Source: Leucaena leucocephala
Taxonomy: Eukaryota > Streptophyta > Magnoliopsida > Fabales > Fabaceae
NCBI GenBank assembly: GCA_037074615.1
Contig: CM073569.1
Span: 3,416,001 to 3,480,000 of the forward strand
Reading direction: 5' to 3'
DNA length: 64,000 bases
Below, piece after piece: positions 1-11,757 of the stretch. The notes beneath the pieces are model-generated. The model ran no database searches. It was given only the letters and a program-made list of their open reading frames with translations, and was not told the DNA's origin. Position numbers and translations under genes: made by a program. Numbering within the stretch: the first letter of the stretch is position 1; the number at the start of each line of letters is the position of its first letter.

Positions 1-271
1 GAATTTATTTTTACTTCTCCTGTCTTCGTTTTATTAGGGATGCAGTATAATTAGTATGATAATTAAAGTTGACAAAATCACGTTCAATAGTTTGAAACAT
101 TTGCTACAAGTGTCATCGCTCTATCACAAATTATGGAGTATTATTTTTTGTTGTATTTTATTTACACACACCGATTACTTGTACACCTATATTAGAATCT
201 TATTTACACCTACATCTGTATAATTTCAAATGAATATATATCTCTTAAAATCATGTGTGTAGGAGGATCAG

Positions 272-3200
272 GGAAATAATTATTCAGTACAAAGGAAACT
301 TTGTGCTTGAATTGCAGCAAAGATCTTTAGAGTTCAACTCAATTATTGCAAAGCATCAGAATATTAGGTAAGTTTATTTATTTTTTATCATAGTATCTAG
401 AACTTGAATTGTAACTTCCTTAGCTCACTTTCACAAAGGATATCTTCATATGAGAACATATTTGTCATCATGCAGGTCTGCACTTGTTGAAAGGATGCCA
501 GTTTTGGACGAGGCAACTTTCGTTGGTAGGAGAGCTGGCTCATTATCAGACACAGCATCAGCTCCAGCAAGACCTTCAGTTAATCTTCCAAATGGAGTTT
601 CAAAACCTTCAGCATCTCCTCTTGTAGATCTGCTTGATCTACGTTCAGATGATGCTCCTGCACCTAGCCCTTCTGGTGGTGATATTCTTCAGGACCTTCT
701 TGGAGTTGATTTGTCACCGGCTCCACAACAATCTGGTATGTCTAAGTGTTTCATCTTACATATGATTTAAATTATGATAGACAATACATGAGGAGGATAA
801 TATCTTTTATCTATTAGTTCTTTCCTATGGTTTACAAGTATAATTAACAGTATGCTGCCAATGAGTTTTGCCTTAGTGCCATTACAATCTTCAAGGATGA
901 GGTTTCCAAGTTTCCTGGCCAGAGCCAAGTAAAAGCAGTACCTGCAGAAAAACAAATGAAAGTAGCATATTTCTAAAGTCCTTTCCATGTTTCCAACCTC
1001 TTGGCCTATTCTTGACCATTTATATTACATTTTGGAAACCCTTACGGTTATGTTGTAGTTAATGGCAATAGAAAGGGTTTAGGTATTGTTCTATTTGCAC
1101 CTGAGATTAACCATAAGATTGCAACTCAAATCAGCCCACTTTTGAAGTAGAGTATTTAAGTAGAAAAGATGGAGAGATAGAAAGACAGGCATATGGAAGC
1201 TTAAGCTTGTTTCTTTTATGATTAATTTTAGGGATATTATTAATAAAATAATAGCCGGTCCTTTATGGTTTATGCTACGATTTAAGCATTGTGATTGATT
1301 AGGGTTCTTGACAATGAATACACGTCTGCCCCCCTCCCCCTTCTTTTTCAGGTGCTGGTCAAGCTCCAAAAAGTGGCACGGACGTTCTTTTGGATCTTTT
1401 GTCCATTGGATCACAAACTGCTCAAAGTGGCTCATCTACAATAGACATGTTATCCACTAGTACTAATGGTAAAGCACCAGTTTCACCGTTGGATGATCTC
1501 TCATCTCTTTCCCTTTCTGCAAGAGCAACTTCAAATGCTGGAGCTGCTCCTGTGATGGATTTGTTGGATGGTTTTGCCTCCAACCCGCCAAAACATGGTA
1601 ACCTCTCTTTGACATTTGGGTATTTTGCTTGATTGTAATGAAGTCAAGGGACTGATTTTCCTTGTCACTTTCTTTTGAATAGAAGACAAAGGACCAGATT
1701 ATCCATCTATAACTGCACACGAGAGCAGCTCCTTGAGGATGACATTCAGTTTTTCAAAGCAATCAGAAAACCCACAAACAACAATTATTCAGGCAACCTT
1801 TACCAATTTGTCATCTAATGCATATACAGATTTTGTTTTCCAGGCAGCAGTTCCAAAGGTATGCCCTTTTTTTGTCCAGCTTAAGGCACGCCATGCAGTG
1901 TGCTGTTGGGAACTCTATATTGTATGCATTGCCAAAATCATCATTACTAGCGTAGTAAATTGAGATTCAGATAATATATAATTATAGAGCCTAACTACAT
2001 GATGAAACACAGCTTAAAGGCATTAATATTTAGATGGACTCGAATAACTATTGTGTTTATAGCTGTCAATGGCCCTGGCTAAGTTCCTCCATCAGTCTAT
2101 TTGGTGTCTCAAGCTGAGTGTTGTTAGTTACCCATATCTAGTGCTTAATAATCATCATCAACAGTTTTAGTTGATGCCAAGTTTAAGCTCAAATTCTTCT
2201 GAATATTTTTTCTATAATACTTTTCATCATGCACTATACTTATATGTTTTATTACTTTGATTTTCAGTTCCTTCAGTTGCACTTGGAACCAGCTAGCAGC
2301 AATACCCTCCCTGCTAGTGGTAATGGGTCCATCACGCAAAATATGAGGGTTACTAATAGCCTGCATGGAAAGGTACCTGAAATGTGTTCTTTGTACATGG
2401 TCATGATGCATAGGTGTTGTTAAATCCCATTTGTTGGTTCTTTTCTGCCACAATCATCTGGTTAGCTGGTTTTGTTTCACTTTTTCTTTGCTTATCATGC
2501 TTTACTGGTATTGTTATTTAGTTTTGCATGTGCCTTATTTAAATTTGAAAAGGATTGTTGATCCAGTAATGCGTACTGGTAATTTAAGAGAAACATAGCT
2601 TTGCTTCTGTTAAGTATAAAAACTATACCATATATCATAATCAGGGGCCAACAGATGTCTCCTTAAAATTAAGCAGTTCCAATCACATGGCTGCATCCAT
2701 TTCGCTTACAATTTTCACATCTATCAATACATGTTCACAATGATTGTGGCCATCACAAAACTACACATAATCACCAACTAATTCATGGGGTTGGCCTGTA
2801 TCACAATGATTGCTGCACAGTGCATATTTTGTTGTCATCCATGGTCTTAGTTTGAGATTAAGGTATCTTCTTTGGGGTCATAACTCAAGGGTGGAGGATG
2901 CTACATATGTATTTTTTGTCCACGTCTGTATATTAATCGCCTTCTCAGACAATACATCTTTAACCATTTGTCTGAAAAGCATGTGAACATATCAGTAGTT
3001 GGTGTGCGTATTGATTTCCAAGATTATATATCGCAATAACGTATACTAAAATGGTCAGTTTGCATTGTTTCATTTTGTTTTTCATGTAGTATTTTTGTTC
3101 AACGAAGTTAAATTTGTCATCAATTATGGCTACTGTCTAGGGCAAATGCTTCTGGCATGTTTCTGTAAACATGGTTTTTGATTTGTGTTTTGGAGGCTAC

Positions 3201-3549
3201 TAAGGGGTCGGGGGTAGATGGTTCATAAAATTTCACTGAGGAGAGGAACAGTTCAGTTACAGAATTTAAAATCATTTGTTTGTGTAAATAAATGCCTGGA
3301 GAGACTGAAATTCATTTAGACATTACAAGAATTTTCCTTCATCCCCCCAACCCCAAGTGAGCCCTTGAGATATTGTGTTCTCATATCATATGCATCCATG
3401 CGTGTGAATCAAACTTAGAGAAGAACTGATCACTAGAAACTACACTTTCTCAGAAATCTCTTGTGATGCGCATAAGGATAGCATACAAGGTAGATGGCCA
3501 GGCTAAGCTGGAGGAAGGACAAATCAGTAATTTCCACCGTGGTTTGTGA
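272..3549 (+). CDS. AP-1 complex subunit gamma (gamma-adaptin), 3' part of gene
   Basis: C-terminal part of the large gamma subunit of the AP-1 clathrin adaptor, which sorts cargo at the trans-Golgi network and endosomes. Exons: 272-367, 476-735, 1352-1597, 1683-1858, 2268-2372, 3454-3549. They join in one frame to 325 codons and a TGA stop. The first exon ends the helical trunk (SIIAKHQNIR then SALVERMPVLDEATF). A Ser/Pro/Ala-rich hinge follows, with clathrin-box-like stretches (LLDLRSDD, DLLGVDLS, LLDGF). The gamma-ear domain starts near LRMTFSFSKQ and runs to the C-terminus. The gene begins left of the window. The last intron is long (about 1.08 kb). The protein ends in NFHRGL; as I recall, plant homologues usually end in NFPRGL. 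Family assignment is secure; the exact paralogue is not. Confidence 0.93.
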
Positions 3550-4060
3550 GGCAAACTGGTCAGTGATGTTTATGGAGATTCACAAGGCCCTTGACTTTTT
3601 CAGCGTTTGATGCTCACTATGTTCTTTCTGCCAATGAGGGAGGTATGGCTTGAGCAACAGGGACCACATTTTGCCTCATTCTTTTAAGTCTGTTTGATGG
3701 CTCGACGGGCTTCACGTAGTTGCTATCCCTTATTTTATTTTTTGGCCTTCCTTGTGCCTCTTTGGCGATTTGTGTACGATTTCTTAAATGTATGAAAATG
3801 TGGAAATCAAATTTTGCCTTTTGGGGCACAGAGAGGAGTTCATCATGTGTCACGTTGAGAACTTGTGCTTTCCACTATTTTTTTCTCTCGATGGTCATCA
3901 TGCTGTCTGAGATTATAGCGTTGTTGAATGCAAAGGAACTAGAAGACTGTTATATTATTATATTTGATTGGATTTGATTTGTTGTAGCATCTTCCCTCTC
4001 GAGATTAGTGAAATGTAATATCATTATGTAACCTGCTTTCTTGCTCGATTCGTTTCAAAA
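3550..4060 (+). other. Probable 3' UTR and downstream flank of the gamma-adaptin gene
   Basis: Non-coding sequence after the TGA of the gamma-adaptin gene. Open frames here on both strands lack any recognisable domain. The transcript end cannot be fixed by eye. T-rich sequence near 3950-4010 is a plausible end. Confidence 0.4.
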
Positions 4061-7000
4061 TTGACTATTCATCTAAACCTGAGGAAGAAAGAATATAGTC
4101 GAGGCATATGGCAAAATCATAGGATAGTTCGATGCAGAATTTGAGGATAATGTTTTCATTATTAGATTTACTTCAAGATTCTTACTCTGCCAAGGAACTT
4201 GAAAATTTAAAAGGAAAAAAATCAAGCTAAATCCTAAATGTAATGATCTTTGTTACCGACATTCAATGAAACAAATTGAACTGAGTGCCAAGACATATGT
4301 TAGTTTAGTTCTTTTATTATAATAAATAAATTATAACATCTTATATTGCAAGACAAATAAAAAAGGGTAAAAAATTTACGTGCATTTTAATTCACTTACA
4401 TCAGGCTCTTTTATTATATTAGTATTATATTATTACAATACCATTACGGGTGAAGAATTCAAACTCGACCACTATTTTAAATCGGTTGTGATTGCTACAA
4501 CATGGGGGGGGGGGGCTATAAAGTGCATTAAAAAATTTACACATCCAAGGTGAATACTGAATAATGACATAACCAATGAATGTGATGAGCTCTTAGGTTG
4601 TAAGAGGATTGGAGTGGTTGAGTTATTAGGCTATCAGAAAGATTAGTGCTGTCATCCAACTGCCCCCTTTATCATGTGATCATGCTTAGCTAATACTTTG
4701 CCAAATTAGTGCTGTCATCCAACTCTTAATCACTCAACTGTCCCCTTTAATTTATGCTTAACCACCTCTTTCTTTCAATCAAAGCTGAGAGGGACAGCAT
4801 TCTTTAGTTTTATATTTTGACCTTTTCCTATCTCTCTATTTTAAACAACCATTTTACATGTAATATAAACTTTATAAGTTATATTATTCATAGATAATAA
4901 GTCACAAATATATATATATATATATATATCAAGTACATGTTCCACATGCTTGAGTGGAGTTAATTTGTTTTTTTTTTCCCAAGTATTTGAATCTCTTGCA
5001 ATCTATGTTTGCCCTTTTTCTTTTGGAATAATATGTCATCATTTCTACCGTACACGTTACTAAAAAGTTGATAATACACACCCAACAAACCTATAAATTA
5101 GTTGAAGTTTAACATACGTTTTCATACATAGGTTGGCTTCATTAAAAAAAAAAGAAAAGGAAGAAGTTGATAATTCATATCTTAGGGATAATACAATACA
5201 GCAATAATAAATTTTATTTCACTAAATGAGTGATATATAGATCACATATCCCATTATCAGTAACCGGGGATGTAAATCTTGGCTTATTGTGAATGTAAGA
5301 TAGGCAAGTACCTGCCGTGATAAACAAAGATTATCTTTAGGAATACTGTTTGCTAAGCGTTGTGTCTTTTTGCGGAGAAGCCGCCGGTGTTGACACAGCA
5401 CAGTTGTGAGGTGGCCCCGCCACACTTCAATGGTGACAAACTCTCAGGCCCCTCCATCTTCTTCCATCCTCTTTTCACATCAGCTTTTTCACTTTGAACC
5501 CATACTTTATGGTTAACTGAAGAAAGAGTGAGATATACGATTATTTAGAACATATTCGATCCTTAAAAAATATTATTTTATTATAATTCTAGTAGCGGCG
5601 CTTGGAAAAATATCCTAGTTCTTAGGTGTCTAAATTTATGCCTGAGGATAATTAACAGCTTACCCCACCCAATATTAGTATCGTTTAGAAAGAATAGAGA
5701 CTTTGCCCTGCCTTTAGATCAAGATGAGCTCAACTACTTTCTAAAAATTTTTATATAAAAAAAAAGTTTTTTCACTTTGATTTATTCACAACCAAACTAC
5801 TCGTGTATTCAATCTCTTTAAAAAAAAAATTCAGGTGTATTATATAGAGTTGTTACTATTGTTAGTTCTTGCAATTATCAAATTTTGGTTCTAATCCTTT
5901 TAGTTTCATATCATAATTTTTTGTCTCTATAATTTCATAAAAAGAAATTTCAACGAGTTTAATTTAAAAAAGTTGAAGAAATGGGATTATAAAATTTTAA
6001 TAAAGAAAAAATATAAAATTAAAAATTAAAAAATTAATTAAAAACTTTTCATCCTACTTCTCCAATTTTTTTTTAATTCCAACTCATTAAAATTTCCCCT
6101 CCCCTGTCAAATATACACTAAATGCTTTAATTAACCAAACAACTATTGAATACTCATCATAGAAAAGGAAGAGCTCTGCCTTGTGCCTGTTGGTCATCCT
6201 AATTATCATGTAATGTAATCATCACATCTAGAGACCTGAAATGTATACAATTAACTTAATCTACCCTACCGCTATAGCTCCTACAATTTTGGCATTTTTG
6301 TAGATTTGGAACGACACGTAGGAGCGTAAGAAATTCAGGTTCTTAAGGATACAAAGAAACAGAATTGAATCTTTTATAACCAGAATCATAATCATGCATT
6401 GAGAGAGAGAGTAATGTGAAAATATGACTGTATATCAAATTCCCTTATCTTTAAATTGATCCTCTCTCTTTTCAAGCTCTGTTAATATATATTATAGGCA
6501 ATTACTCAATAGTGAGGAACTTCATTTCCTAGCCTTATTTCTCTGATGTTATGTCATGCACTGTAGAAGAAAGTTTTCCAAAGAGAATTGTGGCAATGCA
6601 ATAATAATGAACTTAGAGCACTCTCACTGGACCCCACCATCCACCAGCTGATTTATTCATCATCATCATCATGTCAAGACACAGACCTAAGTCTTCATCA
6701 GAAAACTCCTACACCCCACTTTTTACCCTTTCCTCGTTCTCTAGCTTCCCACACGCTATCCCATCAATAAAGGAAAAGACAGATTCAATAGAGAGAGGTA
6801 GGGAGAGGCTCATGAGTTATGAGCAAGAAAGGAGAAGATGGAATATGGAATCCCTCATTGTTTTCTTTTGCTTTTTCTTCTTTTTACCCTGAAAGTGGGA
6901 AAAAGCCAACCTCCACAGAATTCCAAAGCATCCAAAATACAAAAAAGCAGCCCTGATTTGACTTCCCTTTAATCTTCGTACTCATTAGTCATTACTCAGA

Positions 7001-7420
7001 AGTTGCAAACAAAAACCACTTTGGTCCCTAAAATGAAACTCACATGGCATCACGGGACCAACCTTCTTTAGTTATTAAGCTCAAAAATCATCTAGTGCAA
7101 AACTACACTCCATGACTTTTCCTTTTTCTCTTTTTTGCTTATAGTTTCTGCAAAGTATATATCTTTCCTGGAAATACATGTGATAAGAAAGAGCAGAACA
7201 GGTTCTGATTCTGGTCACATTGCAAGGAAATTACCAAATAACAGAAATTATACCGTACAAGCTACTAACTATGCTATACTTTGTTTGAAAAGAATGCTTT
7301 GCCTAACTGACACTTTCAGTATAATTCTCACTCAAAGGTTGTTACAGCTCACTTAATCTTTCAAGCACTGATCATGATCAACAAGGTTTTTATCAGACAC
7401 CAGTAAAGAAATATAACTAA
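4060..7420. other. Intergenic region with repeats
   Basis: AT-rich DNA between the gamma-adaptin gene and the ATL gene. I see a G homopolymer at 4505-4515, an AT microsatellite near 4908-4930, a retroposon-like repeat at about 5535-5775 (listed separately), and GA- and CT-rich tracts at 6400-6900. Short open frames at 6588-6892 look like chance frames in low-complexity sequence. No gene recognised. Confidence 0.6.
5535..5775 (+). repeat. Dispersed retroposon-like repeat, copy 1
   Basis: Contains the blocks CTTAGGTGTCTAA, CCTGAGGATAATT and a Pol-III-like or A-rich tail TTTTTATATAAAAAAAA. The same order of blocks occurs at 11758-11985 (+) and, shortened and reversed, at about 11090-11215. Three copies within 6.5 kb with an A-rich 3' end suggest a SINE or LINE-tail family. 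I could not see clear target duplications for this copy. Confidence 0.5.
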
Positions 7421-7427
7421 AATATGA

Positions 7428-7433
7428 TTTATT
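7428..7433 (-). terminator. AATAAA polyadenylation signal for the ATL gene
   Basis: Canonical AATAAA on the minus strand about 47 bases after the ATL stop codon at 7480. Spacing is suitable for a short plant 3' UTR. Confidence 0.4.
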
Positions 7434-7479
7434 GATATATAAGTGATCAAAATACAAAATATTGAGTGGTAGCTTAGCT

Positions 7480-8640
7480 TCATGTACCTCTAGTTCTATT
7501 CATCCAAGGCAAATTTGCAGTGATATTAGTAGAATTTCCCATATGGGTTACTGAAGAACTTGGTAATTTATCCTTCTTAGACCATAACCAGATCTTGGAA
7601 ACAGAAAAGCTTTCCCCTTTCCTCGCAATGTTGAGTTTTTTGCCCTCAAAGTCAGAATCAGAGGAAGGATTATTCCCAATTTGAGCTACTCGCACTTTCA
7701 ACTGTCTCATGCTGCTACTGCTCACATCACCCCTATTAGGGCATAAAGCTACTCTTAAATCTGAATCAGCAACCACATACTGGAAAGACCCCATTGAATA
7801 ACATCTCCTTGCATCCAAATTACTACTACTCGCACTACTCTCTCCTTCACATTTTCCTACTCCTTGTCTTGTATTTGAGCTTCTAAATTTTCCAAGTCTC
7901 ACAGAAAACACCCTTCTTCCGCTCATAATGTGATTTTCTGCATGTTTGTGAAAAGAAGCAGAATCAGCTCCAACAGCGCCTGCTGAAATCCCATCTTCTT
8001 CCCTTCTTGGCTCTTCAAAATCAAAACCTGGGTTTTCAAAGGGAAACCCTGGTGCATACAGAGTCCCTCTACAGAGAGGACAAGTTGAATTAGACAACAA
8101 CCATGTGTCTATACAGTCAATGTGAAAAGCATGGTTGCACATGGGCAGCAACCTCAACTTGTCAAGATCTGAGAATTCACAAAGGCAAACAGCACAATCA
8201 AATGGCTCTTTCAAGCCTATTATCTCCTTGTAAAAGAAGACAGGAAGAGCATCTATAAAAGGCTGATCCAGTCCTGAATCATGAAGATGAAACAGCTGCT
8301 GTAACTGCCTCTGGTAAGTATCTGATTCAGACATATCTGGGTATCTATTGGATTGAGAAATTGATGAAGACGACCTGTGCTTTATGAGAAATCTAACAAG
8401 CAAGTGAAGGAGACCCGAAATGAAAAACACAATAGCTAGAACAACTATGATAAAAAGAACTGCAGGACTTATTTTGTTCCCAGATGAAGAAACTGGAGGC
8501 GGGCTTATTTGCTTCTGGAAGTTAGAAGTGTAAGGCGATGGAGGAGAAGGTGATGGAGAAAGAATAGACTGCCCAGCCATGTCACCATTATTCTGCAGAA
8601 TTTGATAGTGAATCCAAGAAGACATTGCAGAATATGGCAT
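7480..8640 (-). CDS. ATL-family RING-H2 E3 ubiquitin ligase (ATL13/46/47-like)
   Basis: Intronless 386-residue protein. A Pro/Ser-rich N-terminus (about residues 25-53) is followed by a hydrophobic membrane span (about 58-84, LFIIVVLAIVFFISGLL) and the ATL signature Gly-Leu-Asp at 123-125. The RING-H2 finger at 149-190 has all eight ligands: C149, C152, C168, H170, H173, C176, C187, C190. Pro and Trp sit at the usual E2-contact positions. A long Ser-rich tail with acidic patches follows. This fits a membrane-anchored E3 ligase that transfers ubiquitin from an E2 to unknown substrates. The long tail and the SPAVLFIIVVL span resemble the ATL13/ATL46/ATL47 subgroup; the subgroup name is inference. 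A start at the Met six codons in is also possible. Confidence 0.92.
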   Translation of the reverse strand: MPYSAMSSWIHYQILQNNGDMAGQSILSPSPSPPSPYTSNFQKQISPPPVSSSGNKISPAVLFIIVVLAIVFFISGLLHLLVRFLIKHRSSSSISQSNRYPDMSESDTYQRQLQQLFHLHDSGLDQPFIDALPVFFYKEIIGLKEPFDCAVCLCEFSDLDKLRLLPMCNHAFHIDCIDTWLLSNSTCPLCRGTLYAPGFPFENPGFDFEEPRREEDGISAGAVGADSASFHKHAENHIMSGRRVFSVRLGKFRSSNTRQGVGKCEGESSASSSNLDARRCYSMGSFQYVVADSDLRVALCPNRGDVSSSSMRQLKVRVAQIGNNPSSDSDFEGKKLNIARKGESFSVSKIWLWSKKDKLPSSSVTHMGNSTNITANLPWMNRTRGT

Positions 8641-9170
8641 TCAAATTACACCCTGTCACTTTTAAATTTCAAAGCAGAGAGCGTCAGCTATCTTGCTTCA
8701 TTTGGGAATCACCCCAACTCACACGTTGTGGGAAACAAGCAGTACCCATATTATTTCAAGAACCTCAGATTTCACAGAAAAGAAATATCCAATTAGAGTC
8801 AAAATCTTGTCTTTCAGTGTGATGAAGCTCAAGATTGAAGTGAAACAACAGGATTTAAAGGAAGCGGGAGTTTCATGGTCAAAACAAAAGAAGGAAGTGG
8901 GAGTTTCAGAAACGTCAAGGTTGAGGTTGACCTACCTCAATTTGATGAAATCTCGGGTACTAATCAGGTATGGGTTGAACCCACCTGGGAATGGGATAGT
9001 CCTCTCTGGGTATTAGCGTTTTCTGTGAAAGAAACCCTAAACACTCAAATTTATGGATTTTCCTCCAATATACTTTCTTTGTGAATGAATGAACTGAAAA
9101 GTGAAGAAGAGATCCACAAGTAAAAGCGTAAAGCTTCCAAAATCCAAGCTCGTAGGTCCCTCTTGACCCA
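8641..9170 (-). promoter_or_regulatory. Probable 5' UTR and promoter of the ATL gene
   Basis: Upstream side of the ATL ORF. Frames on the plus strand here (8602-9084) overlap one another and show no domain, so I read them as chance frames. No TATA box could be placed with confidence. Confidence 0.35.
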
Positions 9171-11085
9171 GAAGAAGCAACATGTCAAGGGCAAATCACC
9201 AGTAAAGGCCCAAATTTTAAAACTTCAAATTTCAAAACTAAAATTGCTGGTAAGAAAAAATAAAAAATCTATTACTATTACATTTCATAATATTATTATT
9301 ATTTTAAAACTAATAATAAGTGAAAATGTTGAGAAAAATAATCTTATTCTTTTTAATATTCCAAATCGAATGTTATTGTTTCCAAATTGATAATGGCAAA
9401 ATTGTCATTTTGAAAAAATTAAGCTTGTCCTAAACCTTAGCACGTGTCACTTTTTGTTAATTAAGGGAGAGACTAGTCTTACATCCTGTTTTTGGGCCTT
9501 CCAAGAAGTTCTTTTCCTTTTTTCATATCTTTTGTTTTATTTTTAAAATAAAAAATAAAGAGCAAGTAGAGTTGCTAAATTGAATTGTTTAATTTTTCTT
9601 TTCTCAAAAAAAGTTGGATTGTGTTAGTTCCAAGATGTTTCCGATGTTCAATCAATTCAGATTTTGGATGGAAAATAAATTGAAAATAGTCGTTCTCAGT
9701 TTGAAAAATTTCCACCCAAAAAGGTTAATCGAATTACCTGACTATTAACCTAATCATCGACAAGTAAATGATAAAATATACCGGCGGTTGTCGTTGCTAA
9801 CCTAGGATTCTACTATCCTTTTACTCCCCTCCAATCTGATTAATTTATAGGGATTGTATGAATTAATTGAGTTATTTATATGTGTTGCTTTTTTTTTCAA
9901 GCGTCTGTTTTGTTTATTTGTGGGAAAAATTATTATATTGAAGAAAAACTCTCTTAACATATATAACGAATAAAAAAAATTAAAAACATAATAAATTTAA
10001 TATATAAAATAATTCAAAATCTTATATTTATAATTAAAATAAATTTTTATAATAGTTAGGGTCGCATTTGGTAGGTTATGACTCTTATTTGATAGTTGAT
10101 ACGAATGATAAATGGGTTGTATTTTGTTATTTGTCGCCTAGCCCTAATTGTGAAAAGAACAGGTCATTTTAGGCTAGGCAAGTAGATTTTCCTGTCCAAG
10201 TGTTGATACCTAATCGGCTAATATACATATAGAGAGAGGGAGGGAGGGGATTACTATTACATTCATACAACTCTATCTACTGTATGCTATTATTATATTA
10301 AATTTATGTATTGTCAAAATCAATTAAATATATTTATCTTAATATATTTTTTTATTTATAAAATTTAAACACTTATTTTATTTAAAAAAATAAATCTAAT
10401 ATTTTTCATTCCTTTGTTATTATTGTCGTGGTTAAATATTACCGTTCCATATAGATGAATATGTTCGAACTTTAATCGTTTAGGTGCTATTTTCTTTTTT
10501 TCTTTTTTCCGTTATGATCAGAGGAGCGACTGTGGTTCCCAAATAACACAATAGAAGGTACAAAAACAAAAAATCTTGTAATTTGAACGTAAGTTCAATT
10601 TTTATTGTTATTATAAAAATTTATTTAACAAATAATTTTGTAAGTCTTATATAATCGTTTTTTGAATTTTAAAGTTATATTTTAGTTTTAATAGGGGATC
10701 AATATCAAATTTACCTAAATTTTGTTTGTACCTAAAAAAATAAAAAAAGAATTAATAAGAGTTAGCACATATTATAATGAATAGACTCGTATCCTATAAA
10801 GATAAGAGTTCGATTCCCGCTGTCATTGTGAGGACTTATTTAGTAGGCGATCTCGTAAGTCTCCTACAAACAGGCGCTTTAAGCCCTGGGCCTATACCCT
10901 AGCTTTAGTAGGGGACTGGTGCTAAACTCACCTAAATTTTTTTATATAAAAAAATAAAGACAAATTCATTTTTTGTTCTAATAATCAAAATATTAATTAA
11001 GGCTTCTCTGAGCCCTTGACATGCATTCTTAAACAACAGACATCTAAATTAGTAAATAATAGTTGTCAGGTAACTAGTAACCTTT
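9170..11085. other. AT-rich intergenic region
   Basis: No gene recognised. Contains a G-A-G-rich tract at 10231-10250 and, at its right end, retroposon pieces described separately. Confidence 0.6.
10675..10960 (+). repeat. tRNA-derived SINE-like element, preceded by a second 3' fragment
   Basis: From about 10760 to 10955 there is a unit with a box-B-like AGAGTTCGATTCCCG near 10807 and a 3' end GGGACTGGTGCTAAACTCAC followed by CTAAA and a T/A-rich tail. The sequence just before it (10690-10740) is a diverged copy of the same 3' end followed by an A-rich tail, so one copy probably landed beside another. A third 3' fragment, on the minus strand, is at about 33062-33130. Confidence 0.5.
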
Positions 11086-11089
11086 TTTT

Positions 11090-11215
11090 TTGTTACAAAA
11101 AATCTTAGAAAGGGGTTAGGTTCACTCATGATCTAAAGATAGGGTAAAATTTTTCCTTATCTTAGACGATACTAATATTAAGCAGGACGAACTATTAATT
11201 ACTATCAAAACGTAA
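11090..11215 (-). repeat. Dispersed retroposon-like repeat, copy 2 (shortened, reversed)
   Basis: Reverse-complement relative of the 3' half of the elements at 5535-5775 and 11758-11985. It shares AGATCATGAGTGAACCTAAC and ends in a TTTTTTGTAACAAAA-type tail on the minus strand. Confidence 0.5.
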
Positions 11216-11250
11216 ACCAGTAACCTTATTTTTTATTTTATTTTATTTTT

Positions 11251-11491
11251 TTTTTTTTGCTACAAGAAGAGGGCTAATATGCCCTAAGTTAAAATAACTT
11301 AATCTACAAGGGGATCAAATCCCAAACACTCCTTAACCACAATATCCCTTAAATGAGTAGGGCATGAGTACAACATTTGCCCTGCTCATTTAAGGGATAT
11401 TGTGGTTAAGGAGTGTTTGGGATTTGATCCCTTTATAGATTAAGTTATTTTAACTTAAGGCATATTAGCCCTCTTCTTGTAGCAAAAAAAA
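11251..11491. repeat. Foldback of two LINE 3' ends, head to head
   Basis: Left arm 11251-11364 and right arm 11378-11491 are inverted copies, each about 114 bases, with only four differences that I count, all transitions, around a 13-base loop. Each arm matches the 3' terminus of the LINE at 19086-25162: the block ATTTAAGGGATATTGTGGTT, a GGGATTTGATCCC block, then GCCCTCTTCTTGTAGC and an A run. So these are two 5'-truncated LINE tails joined through their internal ends. A transcript through it would form a long hairpin. Confidence 0.85.
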
Positions 11492-11571
11492 CTCTAACGC
11501 CCAATAACCTTATGGTTATTGGGCCTTAGAGTTTATTTATTTTTTTGGGTTACACCAATAACCTTATGGTT
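11490..11571. repeat. Short hairpin and 17-bp direct repeat
   Basis: 11490-11509 and 11514-11533 form an inverted repeat with 19 of 20 positions matching around the loop TTAT. The 17-mer CCAATAACCTTATGGTT occurs at 11501-11517 and again at 11555-11571. The DNA between the repeats ends in TTTTTTTGGGTTACA, which looks like the reversed tail of a short retroposon insertion. Confidence 0.6.
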
Positions 11572-11757
11572 CCAATAACTTTGTTTTGATGAACCAAAAT
11601 GTCAAAAAACTCTAAGGCCCAAGAATTTTGTCGAAAACATTTAAAATGAAACGGGATCGTTGAACCAAGGCCCAAATAATATCATCACTTTTTCCTGGAA
11701 TTGTAAAATGGGCCTGAACAAAAACATAGGATTGAGCTTAGGAATAAAAACATGCGA

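Noticed and set aside
450..770. ORF beginning at 450 as a separate small gene
   Set aside because: It is exon 2 of gamma-adaptin (476-735) read through into introns on both sides.
6588..6892. Two overlapping plus-strand frames
   Set aside because: Low-complexity composition, no domain, no splice continuation.
8602..9084. Cluster of plus-strand frames
   Set aside because: Overlapping frames antisense to the ATL start and 5' UTR with no domain.
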